Source: Metopolophium dirhodum (taxonomy: Eukaryota > Arthropoda > Insecta > Hemiptera > Aphididae). From it: 64,000 nt of DNA. Of this stretch, positions 11,791 through 25,000 are shown one piece after another. The position numbers and the translations under genes were made by a program. The notes beneath the pieces were generated by a model. The model was given only the letters and a program-made list of their open reading frames with translations. It was not told where the DNA came from and searched no databases. Position 1 is the first letter of the stretch. Each line of letters starts with the position of its first letter. Location of the stretch: NCBI RefSeq assembly GCF_019925205.1, contig NC_083566.1, positions 13,764,001-13,828,000 on the forward strand. The letters run 5' to 3'.

Positions 11791-13549
11791 TTAAAAAGGT
11801 GGGCAAGTGGATGTCGCTCTGCTGTACTGTAGGTTACAAGTGGGTCACTGTATAATGGATGGTATTAAATTTGAATTCAATGATATATCATTGTATAAGA
11901 AAAACGATTCTGAGTGGAGACGATATGTCAGTCTAGGTATAAGACATATTATACACTTATCTATGGTATTAAAAAAAAAATTGACCTATAATAAATTCCA
12001 AATTAATCATATCACAATATCCATTAGGTACATATAACGCGTTATACATCAACAACAAACCGTGATACTATCATCATAATATATCGATGAAAATATTACA
12101 AATTAGAAGTTTCAAGTGCCCACGAATAATATTATACAATCACAACAAAATAACTAAAATAGTTATTCTAGGTTTTTATGTAATTTCGTCCAAATTTGAA
12201 CTTAAAATGACTATACAAATAAACTGTGCTTGTGTATTTTTTAGATTTTTTGGTAACCGAATTATCTATTTACATGGAATCTTGTTTTAAATTTTCAATC
12301 CTTAGCTATAAAAACTGAACATTTTATAATTTATTAATTACAATGGTTGATAATTTTCGAGATTTTGATAAATTCTGTCCAAATTTGATCTTTAAATGCT
12401 TATAAAAAAAAACTGTGCCTATGTATTTTCAATATTTTTCAACTGCTATTGTAAAAATATATCAGGAGTCTTGTATTAAATTTTTACACTTTTTGGCCCA
12501 ACAGATAAAACTTTATTGATATTTATAGAAAAAAAAACTAAAAAAATTGAAAACTGAAAATGCCCGTAAACAGCTCAAAAAGTGTCAAAATATTTTCAAA
12601 ATTGTATGGTGTATAGGAAATGCTAATATAAACATTCAGTGAAATTTTCATGTATCTACAGTTATTCGTTTTTGAATTACAAGAAAATAAGGAAATCGGT
12701 ACATGAGAAATCGAGTGAATATCTAATGTTGTAAAAATATGAATTTAAAACGCTCATAAAAATTTAATTTGACTTTCTTGTAGAAATTTTTTTTTTGATA
12801 AAGTTAGACAAACTTATGAGGAATCTTGTATTAGATTTTAAAATCTCAGATTTAAAAAGAAAATTTTTTATGAATTTCTAACTTAAAATAATTTGCAAAT
12901 TTTCGTGATTTTTCCGTATTTTTTCAAGATTTGAACTTTAAACGTGTATAAAAAAAAACTGTGACTAAGGATTTTTAATTTTTTTCATCTGCCTTTGAAA
13001 CAATAACCTAGGAGCCTTCTATTAAATTTTCAAGCTTTTTTACCCAACAAATAAAATTTTATTGATATTTATAGAAAAAAAATTTAAAAAAACTGAAAAC
13101 TGACAATGTCCGTAAACAGTTCAAAAAAAGTCAAATTATTTTCAAAATTGTATTGTGTATAGAAAATGCAAATATAAACAACCAGTGAAAATTTCATGCA
13201 TCTACGGTCATTTGTTTTAGAGTTACACCAATAACCAAAATCGATTTTGTTAAAAATCGATTTTGCGTAAAAATTCCCGTTTTTCCTTAATTTTTCTTTT
13301 GTTTTTCACATCGCTTTTGAAAACTACTGGGAAATTAAAATTTTGACCTCCCCAATGCACCAACGATATTCACTTTCCCATCGAACAAGATACTGAAGTC
13401 GAAAATCGAAGCATTATTTCGACTACTTATCGTGTACACAGACACAAAAATAAAAAAAAAAATAAAAAAAAAAATAAAAAAAAAAATAAAAAAAAAACAC
13501 ACATCATTGTAAAATCAATACATTCATCGTTTCACTCAGAATCTAAAAT
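11791..13549 (+). repeat. Non-coding repeat family, copy C (longest uninterrupted copy)
   Basis: Head at 11791 (TTAAAAAGGTGGGCAAGTGG), then TAATGGATGGTATTAAATTT and GATTCTGAGTGGAG. Tail ends TTTCACTCAGAATCTAAAA near 13549. Length is about 1.76 kb. Two direct modules of about 330 bp start near 12360 and 12905, about 545 bp apart, each with a TTATAAAAAAAAACTGTG-like motif, a run ending in TTTATAGAAAAAAAA and a CAGTGAAA(A)TTTCATG motif. A 14-nt motif near the head (GATTCTGAGCGGAG in consensus) recurs inverted at the tail (CTCCGCTCAGAATC). Best reference copy in the window. Confidence 0.8.
13446..13497. repeat. 12-bp period T(A)11 minisatellite
   Basis: T recurs at 13451, 13463, 13475 and 13487 in a run of A. 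It lies in the A-rich tail zone of repeat copy C, where the other copies have shorter A-rich sequence. Confidence 0.9.
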
Positions 13550-15516
13550 TCAATACCTATTTAAATAAAATGAAAATATTTAATATGTTCACCGTTTTTT
13601 TTTTTTTAGTTAGGCCCACTTTTAAGTACTGTAACATGACGTCTTACCTCACATTAAAATAAATTGTCAATACAATGTATAACTAATAGCCATTGCCACC
13701 AAAGTTGTAGAAAGATACAAAAAAAAATATAATCGTTTGAAATTAACAAACTATCTTATTAACGATCAAATTTTTAGTACACATCTCACATATTATATAT
13801 CATATATCATTGAGATATATCGTTAGCGGCGTTAGCATAATATTACAAGTAAATGTCTATCTATACAAAGAACATGTGATTAATTGCAATAATGTGCGAA
13901 TTATCATCTCGGATCGTTATAGTCGGGGAGGGGGGAAGCATTTCAACGTACAGAAAATTATTAGGCTCGGAAGCACACTAACGTACAAGACTCATTCTGC
14001 AGGAATTGCACACCGCATTGCACACAGCTACACTATAAATACACATTCGCCGACGATAAAAACGATTTGATCGAGGATCGAACAATGGAAAATGTGTAGG
14101 CAAGTTGTGAACGCGTTTCCAGTTGCTTACACAACTCACTAGTCAGTATAGTCACTGATAGACGACTGGAAATATCGAGTTACCCGAACAACGATCACGG
14201 AATTCATACCACGGTCGAGGTGACAGACTTTATGCGTCGATTGTGGTGACCGCCGTCCACTGACCAAAGTATAATTTACGTTATTTGTGAACGGGTAACC
14301 GTGGTATTAATTTCCGTTTGTCGGTCTGGCCACCCAATGTCTTCTTAGCACCGTTATATTGTCAATGGTCCTGCCGCCAACCTACGCGAGTACATAAAGT
14401 ATACTCATTACACAAGATGACGTCGTGTCGGCGAAACTAATCTTGTATAAGTAATACGATAAAATAATTAACGAGACTCATCACTTCCAGACTTCCGAGT
14501 GGACAAATCATGGCATCCGTTAATACATTTTATTTTTATTATTTGATTTCGTTATTATATACCGACCATATTATAATGATGAACAAAGAAAAACTGTGTA
14601 GTAAGGGCATTGTGATCATAATATTCCTTGATAACAAAATTTATATTGCATTATATTTCTTTGTTAAATCTGTTTTCCCTAGGTATTTAATTAAATAACA
14701 AAAACAAATATATCCCTGAATACAAATAATTGTTTTATGGTTTATTTTATTATAATATAATACTTTTATTAGAGTAAAATAATATTTAAATTAGTTCCGA
14801 ACCTACAGACAAAAGTGTCGCTAAGGGTGGCTGCTTTTCACAAACTATTCATGTATTACGTCCGTGTAATGGAAAACTTTTTTTTCTCTTTAATTTATTG
14901 ATTGTTTTATGACTTTGTGTGTATGTATTCCTGTATTGCATTTACTCATTGTGTCACGTACAGATTGTAAATTTCATTTAGAAATAAAAAAGTTGAAATA
15001 GTGAAAAAAACGCCATCTATGAGACAATATAATATACTGATGTAAACAAATGTATATTATCATAGTATATTGTTCTTACTCATTTTAAAGGCAGATAGAG
15101 CAGTGAATTTATAAATTTTGTTTAATAACGTTTTTTTTTTCATCAATAAAAAAACTAAAAAGAGTATTACCTATGTATAATAATTCTAAATATAATAAAA
15201 TTATCACACTAAAATATAAAATACCTTATTTCAAAGATTATAATTGTCAAAAATACACGAATAAACAATTGATTTAAAATTAACATTATTATTTAAGAAA
15301 TACACAATTATATCAGAAATTATTTTTATACTTTAATATTTTCATTGAAAGATATTTCAATATTTGCTTTCTGAGTAATTAGATAATAGATAATGTGCAA
15401 ATACATCAATTAAAATAGAACATGAACTAAAAATACTCTTCGTCAAGAACTTTTCCCACATACTTTTAAGTTAAATTGGTACAAGAAAACTGTTACCTAG
15501 GTTGGATAAATAAATA
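13550..15516. other. Intergenic DNA with a GC-richer block at 13.9-14.45 kb
   Basis: No gene is supported. The part at 13900-14450 is distinctly richer in G+C and CpG. It contains a TATA-like CTATAAATA near 14031 and a TCAGTATAGTC initiator-like site near 14144. These could mark a promoter and 5' UTR of an unseen plus-strand gene, but the TATA-to-initiator distance is too long for one core promoter. The frame 14510-14698 starts well (ATCATGG) but resembles nothing known to me. Confidence 0.3.
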
Positions 15517-15550
15517 CCCCCCCCCCCCTAACACCACCACCACCACCACC
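15517..15550. repeat. (C)12 run followed by (ACC)n microsatellite
   Basis: Twelve C (15517-15528), TA, then about six ACC triplets. Confidence 0.9.
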
Positions 15551-17311
15551 AATATTTCAATAAATACGTAAATGGCAATTATTCAGAAAATCATACATAC
15601 ATCTTATACATACTTAGCAGATTCTGGAAGCCCAGTGTCAAGATAGGGACGATCGAAGTGAAACCCGGAGAAGATTTGTCAAGGATTTGTATGATGCACG
15701 CGTCAATAAAAAATTAAAACTACGTATGTCATTCGACGTGTAAAAAAAAATTGGTATAGTAAGTTGTTTACCTAATAATTTTGTTTTTTGTCGTTACATG
15801 ACAGCCAAAGCCAAATGATACTCAATTTCTCGTCGCAGATTGTTTTGACAATTATTATTATTATACATACGTCATTATGAAGTCATCATATTTTTTATAG
15901 TGACGTTAAAAATCACGAGTGTGTTCTCCTGGCCATCCCCCTTCACCGTCATTACTCCTCTAAAAGTACAAAGCTATTAAATATTTACATTATAATTATT
16001 AAGATTTTCTGTGGAAAAAAAGTGATGAATAACTAAATACAATTATATTTATTTGTGTGTATCAGCTGTATGTTGACAAGTTTGAACCTATTGAGCGATT
16101 ATAGGTATATTATATTATTAGTCATAGTCTCGTGTGCTGTTCTTCTGTATATTTTAGTAAAAGTAAATTGGAATTACTAATAATAAAAGGTTAACTCTTC
16201 AAAAACACTCAAAAAATCCTACGTATTGTGTGTAGGCCGTTGAAAAAGTGATCGGGACACCTTTAAACAGTTGCCAAGTAAAACTCACTCCTTGTGCACC
16301 GAGTAATTTATTTTGAAGATACACAGTTTACCCTCTCCTCGTCTCAGTTTTGGAAAACGGATTGCACAGTACAACGGTTTTGGTTTAGAGAATTTTTGCT
16401 GGCAAAACGTCAAATCCCTGTTAACTTGACAGAATTGCTTTATTTTGCACTCTCCCTTTGTTCGGGTACCCTTATTGTCCTACGGCCATCGCAACCTCCT
16501 CCCCCCTTACACCATCATCCGTTCGCTCGTCCGTCCACTCGTTCGTCCATCCATCCGTTCATCCATCCAAAACCTTTACACCCGATGTCGACAAAAACCA
16601 AAAGAAATTATTCGGGAAATTATGTTCTCACCGTCTGGTTTTTCCGAATCAAAAAGTCAGAAAAATAGGCATTGTTTTTTTAGCCGTGAAATATTTATTT
16701 ATTTTCTTATTACACGAGCCAAGTTTGTAAATAATGTTTTCCTTTAAACTACAAAGATGTATAAACAAGAAAGAACGCTCAATTCCTAAAAATATAAGGG
16801 TTTTATAGAAATGTTTCTTGCGCGTAATACTCATTTAATATATTACACCTATTACACTATATCTACTTAAATATATTAAATCCAAAACTAAGTAAAACAT
16901 TTCAAATTAAAAAGAATTGTATAAATATAAAACAATTGGTCTTGCAAAGAATAATGGAACTTAATATTTTTATAATTATATTAAACTAGTAAACAGTAAT
17001 ATTAAATTATCAAGACAAAAAAATTTTTTTTTTAAATATTAATATAATATTATAACTAATATCATTGAGTATAATCTGTATAAAATGCAATATATACATA
17101 ATGGTAATAGGTTAGTATTAAATGAACATAATGTTATAACATTATGTGAACTATCTATGACATCAAGTTTAAATAACCTACTTATAAGTTAAGCTATAGC
17201 TATAAAATTGTGAATTATAATAATTAATAAGTAGCTAATAATAAATTTACAAAGTCAATTAATATACTTAAATTGTTTGACATAGTGCCTTTTCACTTGT
17301 ACATTGAAATT
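15551..17311. other. Intergenic DNA, no gene recognised
   Basis: Around 16290-16750 three overlapping open frames exist on the plus strand because of the C/T-rich repeat at 16516-16569. Overlap in all frames argues against coding. Confidence 0.5.
16516..16569. repeat. Degenerate (TCCN)n tetranucleotide repeat
   Basis: Tandem TCCG, TTCG and TCCA units. Confidence 0.85.
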
Positions 17312-17921
17312 CAGGGTTCGAAAAAAACCGTTGTTTATTAATTAATTTTAATTTTTTGTTTCAAAGAAAAAAAATGTTCCATATTTTTCATTGTTCTAAA
17401 CATGTTTTAATTATATTTTCAATCAATAGGTAAAAATCCAGTACAAAATCGTAATAATATGATTAACTTCAAACAATCTAATCTAATTATTTGTTATAGT
17501 TATGTTTTAATATTAATTAAGCAGAATATGTTATGCACAAAGTCAAATTAGATATGTAATGTATTTTGCTATTATATATAGTGTGTTTTTAACATTTTAA
17601 AAATATATACAAGTAATTAATAACTAATTGGCTAATTTTCACTGACCATTTAAATTATTAATAGAAGAAAAAAAATCTGATTTATCATTTACCAGCATCA
17701 AAAAATCAATAAAATTAGTGTTGTTACTCAGAAAATAAATAGAATTTAAATAATATGTAATTTTTTTTATGTGTCAATACTTTTAAACATCATGTAATAG
17801 AACATCTTTTAAACAGAATGTTTAAACATTTTGTTTTAAGCACCCTATGCTTAATTTCAATTGTTTAAAGCATATTTAAACAACATGTTTTAAAACTAAA
17901 TATTTAAAACTGCGAACCCTG
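17312..17921. mobile_element. Possible hAT-like MITE, about 610 bp
   Basis: Begins CAGGGTTCGA and ends TGCGAACCCTG, a 9-bp inverted terminus typical of hAT-type elements. Internally, TTTAAACA/TGTTTAAA motifs are frequent near the right end. The expected 8-bp target duplication is not clean: flanks CATTGAA and CTTTGAA agree at 6 of 7 positions but are offset by 3 bp on the left. An old copy or a chance pair. Confidence 0.35.
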
Positions 17922-19734
17922 CTTTGAATTCAATTATTTTATGTACAACTAGGAGGATCTGCACCCAACTCTCTTTGCTTACCAACCCCTTGGGGAACTA
18001 GGTCAAGAGAAGTCTGTTGGTCCACGCCCAACCCCCCTTGAGGTGTTCGACCCATAAATACTAAAGGTATAGCCCACTCTGAATCTAGAAATTTTATATT
18101 TCCAATTTAAAATATTTAAAAAAATATATACAAAACTTTTAATATAATTAAAATAGAGAGAAATATGTGAAAGTTGTAGAATATTATTAATTACATAGGT
18201 ACTTAAAATATATTTATTGTAAATTAAGATCTCGGGAAAATCTAAATCTATGGTTTGTGAATAATATTGAGATAAATCTTGTTAATACATTTTAAAAATT
18301 TTAAGTGATTCTATTTTGTTTGATTTAGAGAAAATGAAGCGTATAGTTTGAATCTAAGGTGAATTTAGTAAAGAGAACCGAAGAGAATTATTAGAGCTAT
18401 TATTTCCAAAATGGGTCACAATCCAGTTTAAAATGAAATATTGTTTAAGTCAGGAGTATTGTTAGAAATGATATATACTTAAGAATTCTTATGAAGTAGA
18501 TAAGAAATTATAGCCATACCTACATTACATATATTGTAATGTTGAGGTAAACGAGTGTTGTAATATGATTTAATCAAGTAAAATATGAATGCCTATAACT
18601 CGTTGTAGATTGTATACGATAAATAATAATATGGTACAAAAATAATGTACAATATAATTTAAAGTGGAGGCGATAATATGTTTTATAGGTTATTGTATCA
18701 TGAGTTACATAATGTTACATGTAGGTATGCTTATTGTTTATAGTTAATTTTATTAGTTACGTAATTAAACGTCAAAAAGTTGTGCCCACGCTGTATTTAA
18801 AAGTGATTGAACCATTATAATTAATTGCAAGAATCCGGCATATAAAAAAAAAAATTATTTTAAAACAATTTTGTAGCAGGGGTTGATTGTTATCCGTCGT
18901 AGAACTACTAGAACTTAGAAGAAAAAGTTATATTAATATAACATTATTTCCATCTGATAAGGCAGACTCAACTTCAAATATAATTATTATTCCGTTATTC
19001 CGTTATAATGTTTGAAATTTAAAGATAATAATAAACACTTAAATACCGAAAGTAATATAGTATAACATGAAGTATTTATAATAGTATACCTGTAAGTGAC
19101 TCAAGATCCAAGGAACTTTTATGTTCAGAATATTAAAAAAAAAATATAAAAGTTCAATAGGTAGATAAGTACGGTTCGAATAACACTTATAACTCATAAG
19201 TTATAATAGCTATATCAATATTAATTGTTCTATCACGCGTAGCTATGACTTTTATGTGTGTATAAATCGTATAATGGAAACCTTAACGTTAAGATGCTTC
19301 TCGTAATCTATTTCAAAATAAAAGTACTATCAATTGTGAACAATTTCCGAGATTAATAGAGAAGTAAATTGTTGAGTTCTTAAGAGACATTGTTGTTATT
19401 TTCGTATAACTTTGAATGAAAGATATAAACAATAAAAGTTTGTGTTACCAGTTTTTGTTTTTTTATTTATTTAATAATAGTTATTAATTATTTTAATTAT
19501 TAAAACGATCAAATTTTCAAAAGAGACTGGTTAAATAAAATTATTAAAAGTTTAATAAGTATTGTAATATTATATTGTTATTTATCCAAAACCAAAATTC
19601 CAAATTGCCTATATAATGCTAGTCTGCATAATATTCAATATATTTTATTATTTTAATACATACTTTGTTTTTATGTTATAATCCAACGCACATTCTCCAC
19701 GATGCCTACCAGGGTGGCTGAGTTGCACTAATTG
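17922..19734. other. Intergenic DNA, nothing firm recognised
   Basis: A GC-richer block at 17945-18065 (with CCAACCCCTTGGGGAACTAG) stands out but has stops in all frames. The rest is AT-rich. Confidence 0.45.
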
Positions 19735-19828
19735 CAGCGAGTTACACCCAAAAAAAATTTAAACAATCACAATTTTGTTAAGAGTTGTTATATTTTTATG
19801 GACAAACAAAGTTCGTGGGATCAGCTAG
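19735..19828 (+). mobile_element. Helitron 3' end, decayed
   Basis: Ends GTGGGATCAGCTAG followed by T, matching the last bases of the Helitron at 4394-5236 (TTGGGATCAGCTAG). A weakened hairpin (GGACAAACAAAGTTCG) precedes it. The 5' start (TC) is not identified, so the left limit is arbitrary. Confidence 0.5.
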
Positions 19829-19914
19829 TAAACTTATAAAATAATTTTTAAAAACATCATTGTAAAGCCAATATATTCCCAAAATAATAAAGTATCAACA
19901 AAAAATTAGTGATA

Positions 19915-20319
19915 TCCCAACAAAAACACTCCGTTAAACTCCGTGTAAAAGAACTTTAAGTATAAAAAAACAGGCTCTAAAATGATGATATAATTGTATA
20001 ACCAAATCTTTGAGTTCTAGATATAATTTATGTTAAAATAGTCTGCTAAATAATTTAACTTAGCTTGGCGACTTAAGTTAATAAATTAAAAACACTATTA
20101 TATCGAGTACATATAATAATATAGTCTACCATCATTTAAATAGGTAGTGCGTATTACTAATCAAGTGTTTTAAAGTCACTTAGCTAAGTTAAATTATTTA
20201 ACTACAGACTGTTTTAACATAAATTATATCTATAGTTCAAATACTTAGTTATAAAATGATATCAAAACATTTAGAGCCTTTTTTTATATACGGAGTTTGG
20301 CGGAGTGTTTTTGTTGGGA
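19915..20319. mobile_element. Foldback MITE with long inverted repeats, TA flanks
   Basis: About 405 bp. TCCCAACAAAAACACTCCG at the left is matched inverted at the right, and the arms stay complementary for roughly 170 bp each with small indels. Shared blocks include GGCTCTAAA, ATATAATTTATGTTAAAA and AAATAATTTAACTTAGC. It is flanked by TA at 19913-19914 and 20320-20321, as in Tc1/mariner-type insertion. No coding capacity. Transcripts through it would fold into a long hairpin. Confidence 0.75.
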
Positions 20320-21690
20320 TAATAATTATAAATAACTAGTACAAAAGTTCAAAATATAAATAATGAACACATTAAAAATAAAATCACATATCACCCATTT
20401 TATGTAGTTTATCGGTACCTATCTTTGATGTAGGTGTTTATTAATGTATCTATAAATTAAACCTATTATGTATTATACATTTTATAAACCACTTTAACCA
20501 AAGTGATGATTAATTAATTACTTTATTTTTAAACAAATATGCTATCGATTCATTGATATAAAGTTTAAACTTTAAAAGTAAATATTTTTACATAGGTATT
20601 ATTAATTTATATTTTATAGTAATTAACTCAATTCTCAATGGTTTTATAACTTTGCATAGAATATATTGGCAAACGCACTTTAAATTATATTCGATAAGTT
20701 TTAACTTAAAAAAAAATAAATACCTATTTGAAATCGTATTAAGTAATAAATAGTTTTCTTGTTTTTTGTTATAAATTATTAATACCTTTGAAGTAATACA
20801 ATATTTAACCTTTGGATAAACTATCATTACTCTAAATAACTTTATTAGATATATAAAACATCATATATTATATAATATAAAAGTGACGCTAATTCGTTAG
20901 ATGGTGAACACAAATTTAAAGGTGTTTAAAAAAAGTTTTTTTTTATTTAACGTGAAGATTAAAAGGGTTATTTATCGCTGACTAAAGCCGAAGAATGTAT
21001 TAATCTGCGTGGCCCGTCGACTTGCGTTGTTAATAACCGGATCGCATCAGACTAAATCTCGCGTGCAAAAGGGTGTAACAGGCCCTTGTGAAAAAAGTCA
21101 TTGAAAAATTATTCACCTTTTCTGGATTAACCTTAGTTTTAAAACAACAGTAATAATAACTCTTGATTTATGTACCAGGACCGAAGAAATAATAAAAAAT
21201 AATATTATTTTTGAAATGAGCTACATCCTGCGATGTTTATTCTGTGTAAGACCAATTCTTAAAAATAATAAGTTTAAATGTTGGCCTCAAAACCAAACTC
21301 ATCGTTTTGACAATCGTTTACGGCAATGTAATATTAATAATAATACGAATCGGTGGCGTCGGGGAAAGTACAATGAAAAAATTGATGCAAAAAATCGATT
21401 TATTGAAATGCAAAATAAATGTATTATGACCAATATGCAGTACGCTTGTTCACAAAATAATATGTCGTTTACGAACTGCTAACAAGTTCAGACGACAAAC
21501 GATCAGTGGCACATATAGAAATATTTCACGAGAAGGATGAAGATAATTTTTCTAACACAGTATACTGTGGGAAGGTACTAACACATCCATCAACGCACTA
21601 TAAAAGGAATCCAATTTATTTCCGCATAAAAAAAAATATGTTTGTTGTCATTATTAACTAAGAATTAAAATTTCAGAAAAAAACAGTTAA
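20320..21690. other. Intergenic DNA, one unassigned open frame
   Basis: The plus-strand frame 21216-21482 (88 codons, Asn-rich, with RWRRGKYNEKIDAKN) is the only stretch with protein-like composition. I recognise no family, and no good splice sites define an exon. GC-richer sequence at 20990-21090 precedes it. Confidence 0.25.
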
Positions 21691-21699
21691 TTCTCTAGA

Positions 21700-22016
21700 G
21701 CGCACAGAAAATTTTGAATTACAACAAAATACAACTAAAATTGTTATTCTTCGCTTAAATATAATTGTTTAGATTTATTGGTTTCAGTAATAAATACTTG
21801 TGAGGAACCTCGTATTGAGTTTTAAAGTCAACTATAAAAATGTAACATTTAATAACTTATTAACTAAAAAATAATTTGCGCATTTTGAATTTTGTCCAAA
21901 TGTTAACTTGAAATGCTTATAAAAAAAATCATGCCTATAAGATGTTCACATAGGAACAGAAAAAAAAACAACACATCATTGTAAAATAAATACAACCTCT
22001 CAGAATCTAAATTATA
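21700..22016 (+). repeat. Decayed fragment of the non-coding repeat family
   Basis: Contains TTTTGAATTACAACAAAATA, TTGTTATTCTTCG, AAATGCTTATAAAAAAAATC, ACACATCATTGTAAAATAAA and a CTCTCAGAATCTAAA tail, in family order but with large internal deletions. Confidence 0.65.
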
Positions 22017-25000
22017 GTCATAGAAACAATACGTTATTTTCAATCAAAACAAATTTTAGTAATAAATAAAGCAATGATAATATGACATACGATAATGATG
22101 TACGGACTGACTTCAAATTGCTTCAATTTCAAAACTAAAGCAGAAAATTGAATTCATTATTGCGCCATAAAATTCAGTAAAAATAAAAGTACAAAAGTTA
22201 GAAAAATAATACAAAAAACACGACTACTAGTCAAAGAAGAAAAATATAGAAATTTAGTAAACTAGTATCGTATTGTACCACTGTAGTGGTTCACGGTAAA
22301 ATCACATATTAAAAGTAATAACTCAGTGGTATAAATTTAAATTTAATAGGCAGCAACAATAATAACTGGTATATTACCAATATGAATATTTCATCTAAAT
22401 AGTTTATGTAATAATACAAAATTGATCCTGATGGTATCCATGAGATGTCAATGGGCCACATTGACCCCTCCACCGTAATTACGTCACTCCAGGCGATGTT
22501 CATGACGTATTGTATTGGAGGTTTCATTTTATACCGACCGATTCGGTGTTTTCAAACTTTTATTCCGGATTCAGTTTTCCAGGTCGCTGTACATTGATTG
22601 TAAAAGTTCTGTTTTTGTGTAAGGACAATTAAAGACGTTTGATTAAGATTTACAAGTTGTTAAAAGTTCAAACGATAAAAATAATTTTAAAAAAAAAACA
22701 TTTTCTGAATGAAATACAATATTTGGTTATCTATTTCCTATAAGTAATATATACAAGCTTTTTGAGACTGGTAAAACAAAGTTAATAGTTGGAGAAAAAT
22801 CAATAACCAATTATAATATTAAGTTTAAATAACAAAATCAAAAACAACATTCATAAAGAACAAACATAAACAACATAAAAACATTCAACTTTTTATATTT
22901 AATACATTTTGGTTTATCCTAACAACATTTTACAAGTTTACAACAAATAATAACAAACGAATAGATAGGTACGTCATAAGTCATAACGATGATACGAACA
23001 GATTTTTGGACTTTTAGATTAAAATTTTTTTCTTATACAAATATAAAATAATTATTAATAATATGTACAAATAACTATGTAAGTATCTAACAAATCACAA
23101 ATCTTCTAGTAAAAAAGTTACGAAATATTATAATATTAGATATCTTAGAAATTATCCAGTAAATATTAAATACTAAGATTACAATATTATAGTTGCAGTT
23201 CATGTGTACGACATTGAATTATTAATTTAGTAATTTTGATGTTTTGATGAAAATAATAAAATATTTATAAACATTTTTTTAAACGACAGGGAATGAGGAA
23301 AAAATAATTTCAGAACAAACCACTTTGTTGGTTTTAAAAATAAAACACTGTTTGAGTAATAAAAATAAAGCACAACTTAATTTGTTCCAAAAACCAAACA
23401 GTGTTCGTTCGTGACGGTCTTAAACAAAAAAAATACGCCTTAAAAGCAGTTTGCTAGAAAAGACCAAAAAAAATTTAAAAAATAAAGTAACGTAAAAAGT
23501 TTTGCATCATCGCGATCGGTTGGGTACAACGAAACATTTGAGAAAATAAAAGGTGCATACATGTGTATTATAATATTATTAAGCAATTACTCTGACGGTA
23601 AACCACACTATTATATGGTTTTCATGCGACGTTTAATATGTGTTAGGTATGCCTTTAATGTGCATACGTATTATGGTAACTACTTTATTCGGGATATTGA
23701 GACGTATAATGAAGAATAAAAGGATAACGCAAACCGATCGGCGGCCGGGCCAAATCAAAGGCGATTACTGATAGGTCGATCAATCAATGCTGCTGGGTTT
23801 CGATCTATACAACATACACGAGGTTCATCCATTTCATTGTGACAGAAAGTGATTTTACACCAACGCCACACCACGTTCAGTTCTAGGGGTAGATTCGATT
23901 TTTCGATATCACAACAAAAATTCTATTATAATATTGAGTGTTATGTGTATATTATTATCTACATACATTTAGCTATTTTAGTAGGTTAGATTAAGTCGTA
24001 CGATTAAACATGGTGAACAGGGTTCAGTTTAAATTATTGTATTGCTCACGTTTACGTATAAACTAGTCGATTCAATAATAATTACCTAAAATAAGGAATT
24101 TACAATGTTTTCTATTGTAATGGAAAATTTGACCACATAATAATATTATTGTTCGATCTATGCGTATTACGATGAATTATTTACTACACACATAATATTA
24201 TTACCTATATCTTTATAGTGACATTAAAATATTTTATATTACTTACACTTTTTTTTTTATCAAGCTACGGCATACATAGATTTGTAGTGTCTTCCAGTGT
24301 GAGGATTCTTCTTTCTACGAAACGACGCTTTTTTCCATAATACTTTTTCACATTCACATTTCGTTATTATATTATATGGTTATTTGTTACTTCAGATTGT
24401 GGAACGAATGAACACAACTTATTTTAAATTATCTTCGATTGGCTTGTCGTACTAAACCTTAATTGTTGGTAATTCATAAAATATTTCTTGTAGCAAAGCA
24501 ATATCTAAAGTTTTACCACGAACCTAATTTATTATTTTTAATTTTGACAAATGATTTACACTGTGTAGGTAACGTGTAAGAATAAAAGTTTTATAAAAAT
24601 ATGATTCACGAATATCTAGTTAAAGAAACAAATGTACCACTTTACGAAAAGCTTTTTGGTGGCTTTTCTTTAAGCTTAACCTTTAATAAGAAAAAAAGTC
24701 ATATTATGATCTCGGTTATAATAAATTCTAAAAATACGCTATCCATACGATGGGCAAGTTTAAATGCTGACTATATTATAATATAGTCAATGCACGGTTT
24801 TTAGATCTGTAAAAGTTATGAAATAGTATTTCTAAAATAAAATCTGTATTGATCATAATTCATAATGTTAATTATATGGCGGCATTTGGTTTTAATAAAT
24901 GCGTATAATAATCGTGAGAAGAAAGACTAATTTATTTGTAATGGTAGGAAACGGACAACGGTTATCATCATATCCAGAATTGAAGAATATTATATTATTG

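Noticed and set aside
13810..14070. 86-codon plus-strand frame
   Set aside because: No homology recognised. It lies in the GC-richer block, where stops are fewer.
16294..16747. Three overlapping plus-strand frames of 90-124 codons
   Set aside because: All three frames are open across a C/T-rich tetranucleotide repeat, which removes stop codons. The peptides are Ser/Pro/His runs from the repeat.
22278..22291. 14-bp palindrome ACCACTGTAGTGGT
   Set aside because: Short and isolated, with no flanking element structure.
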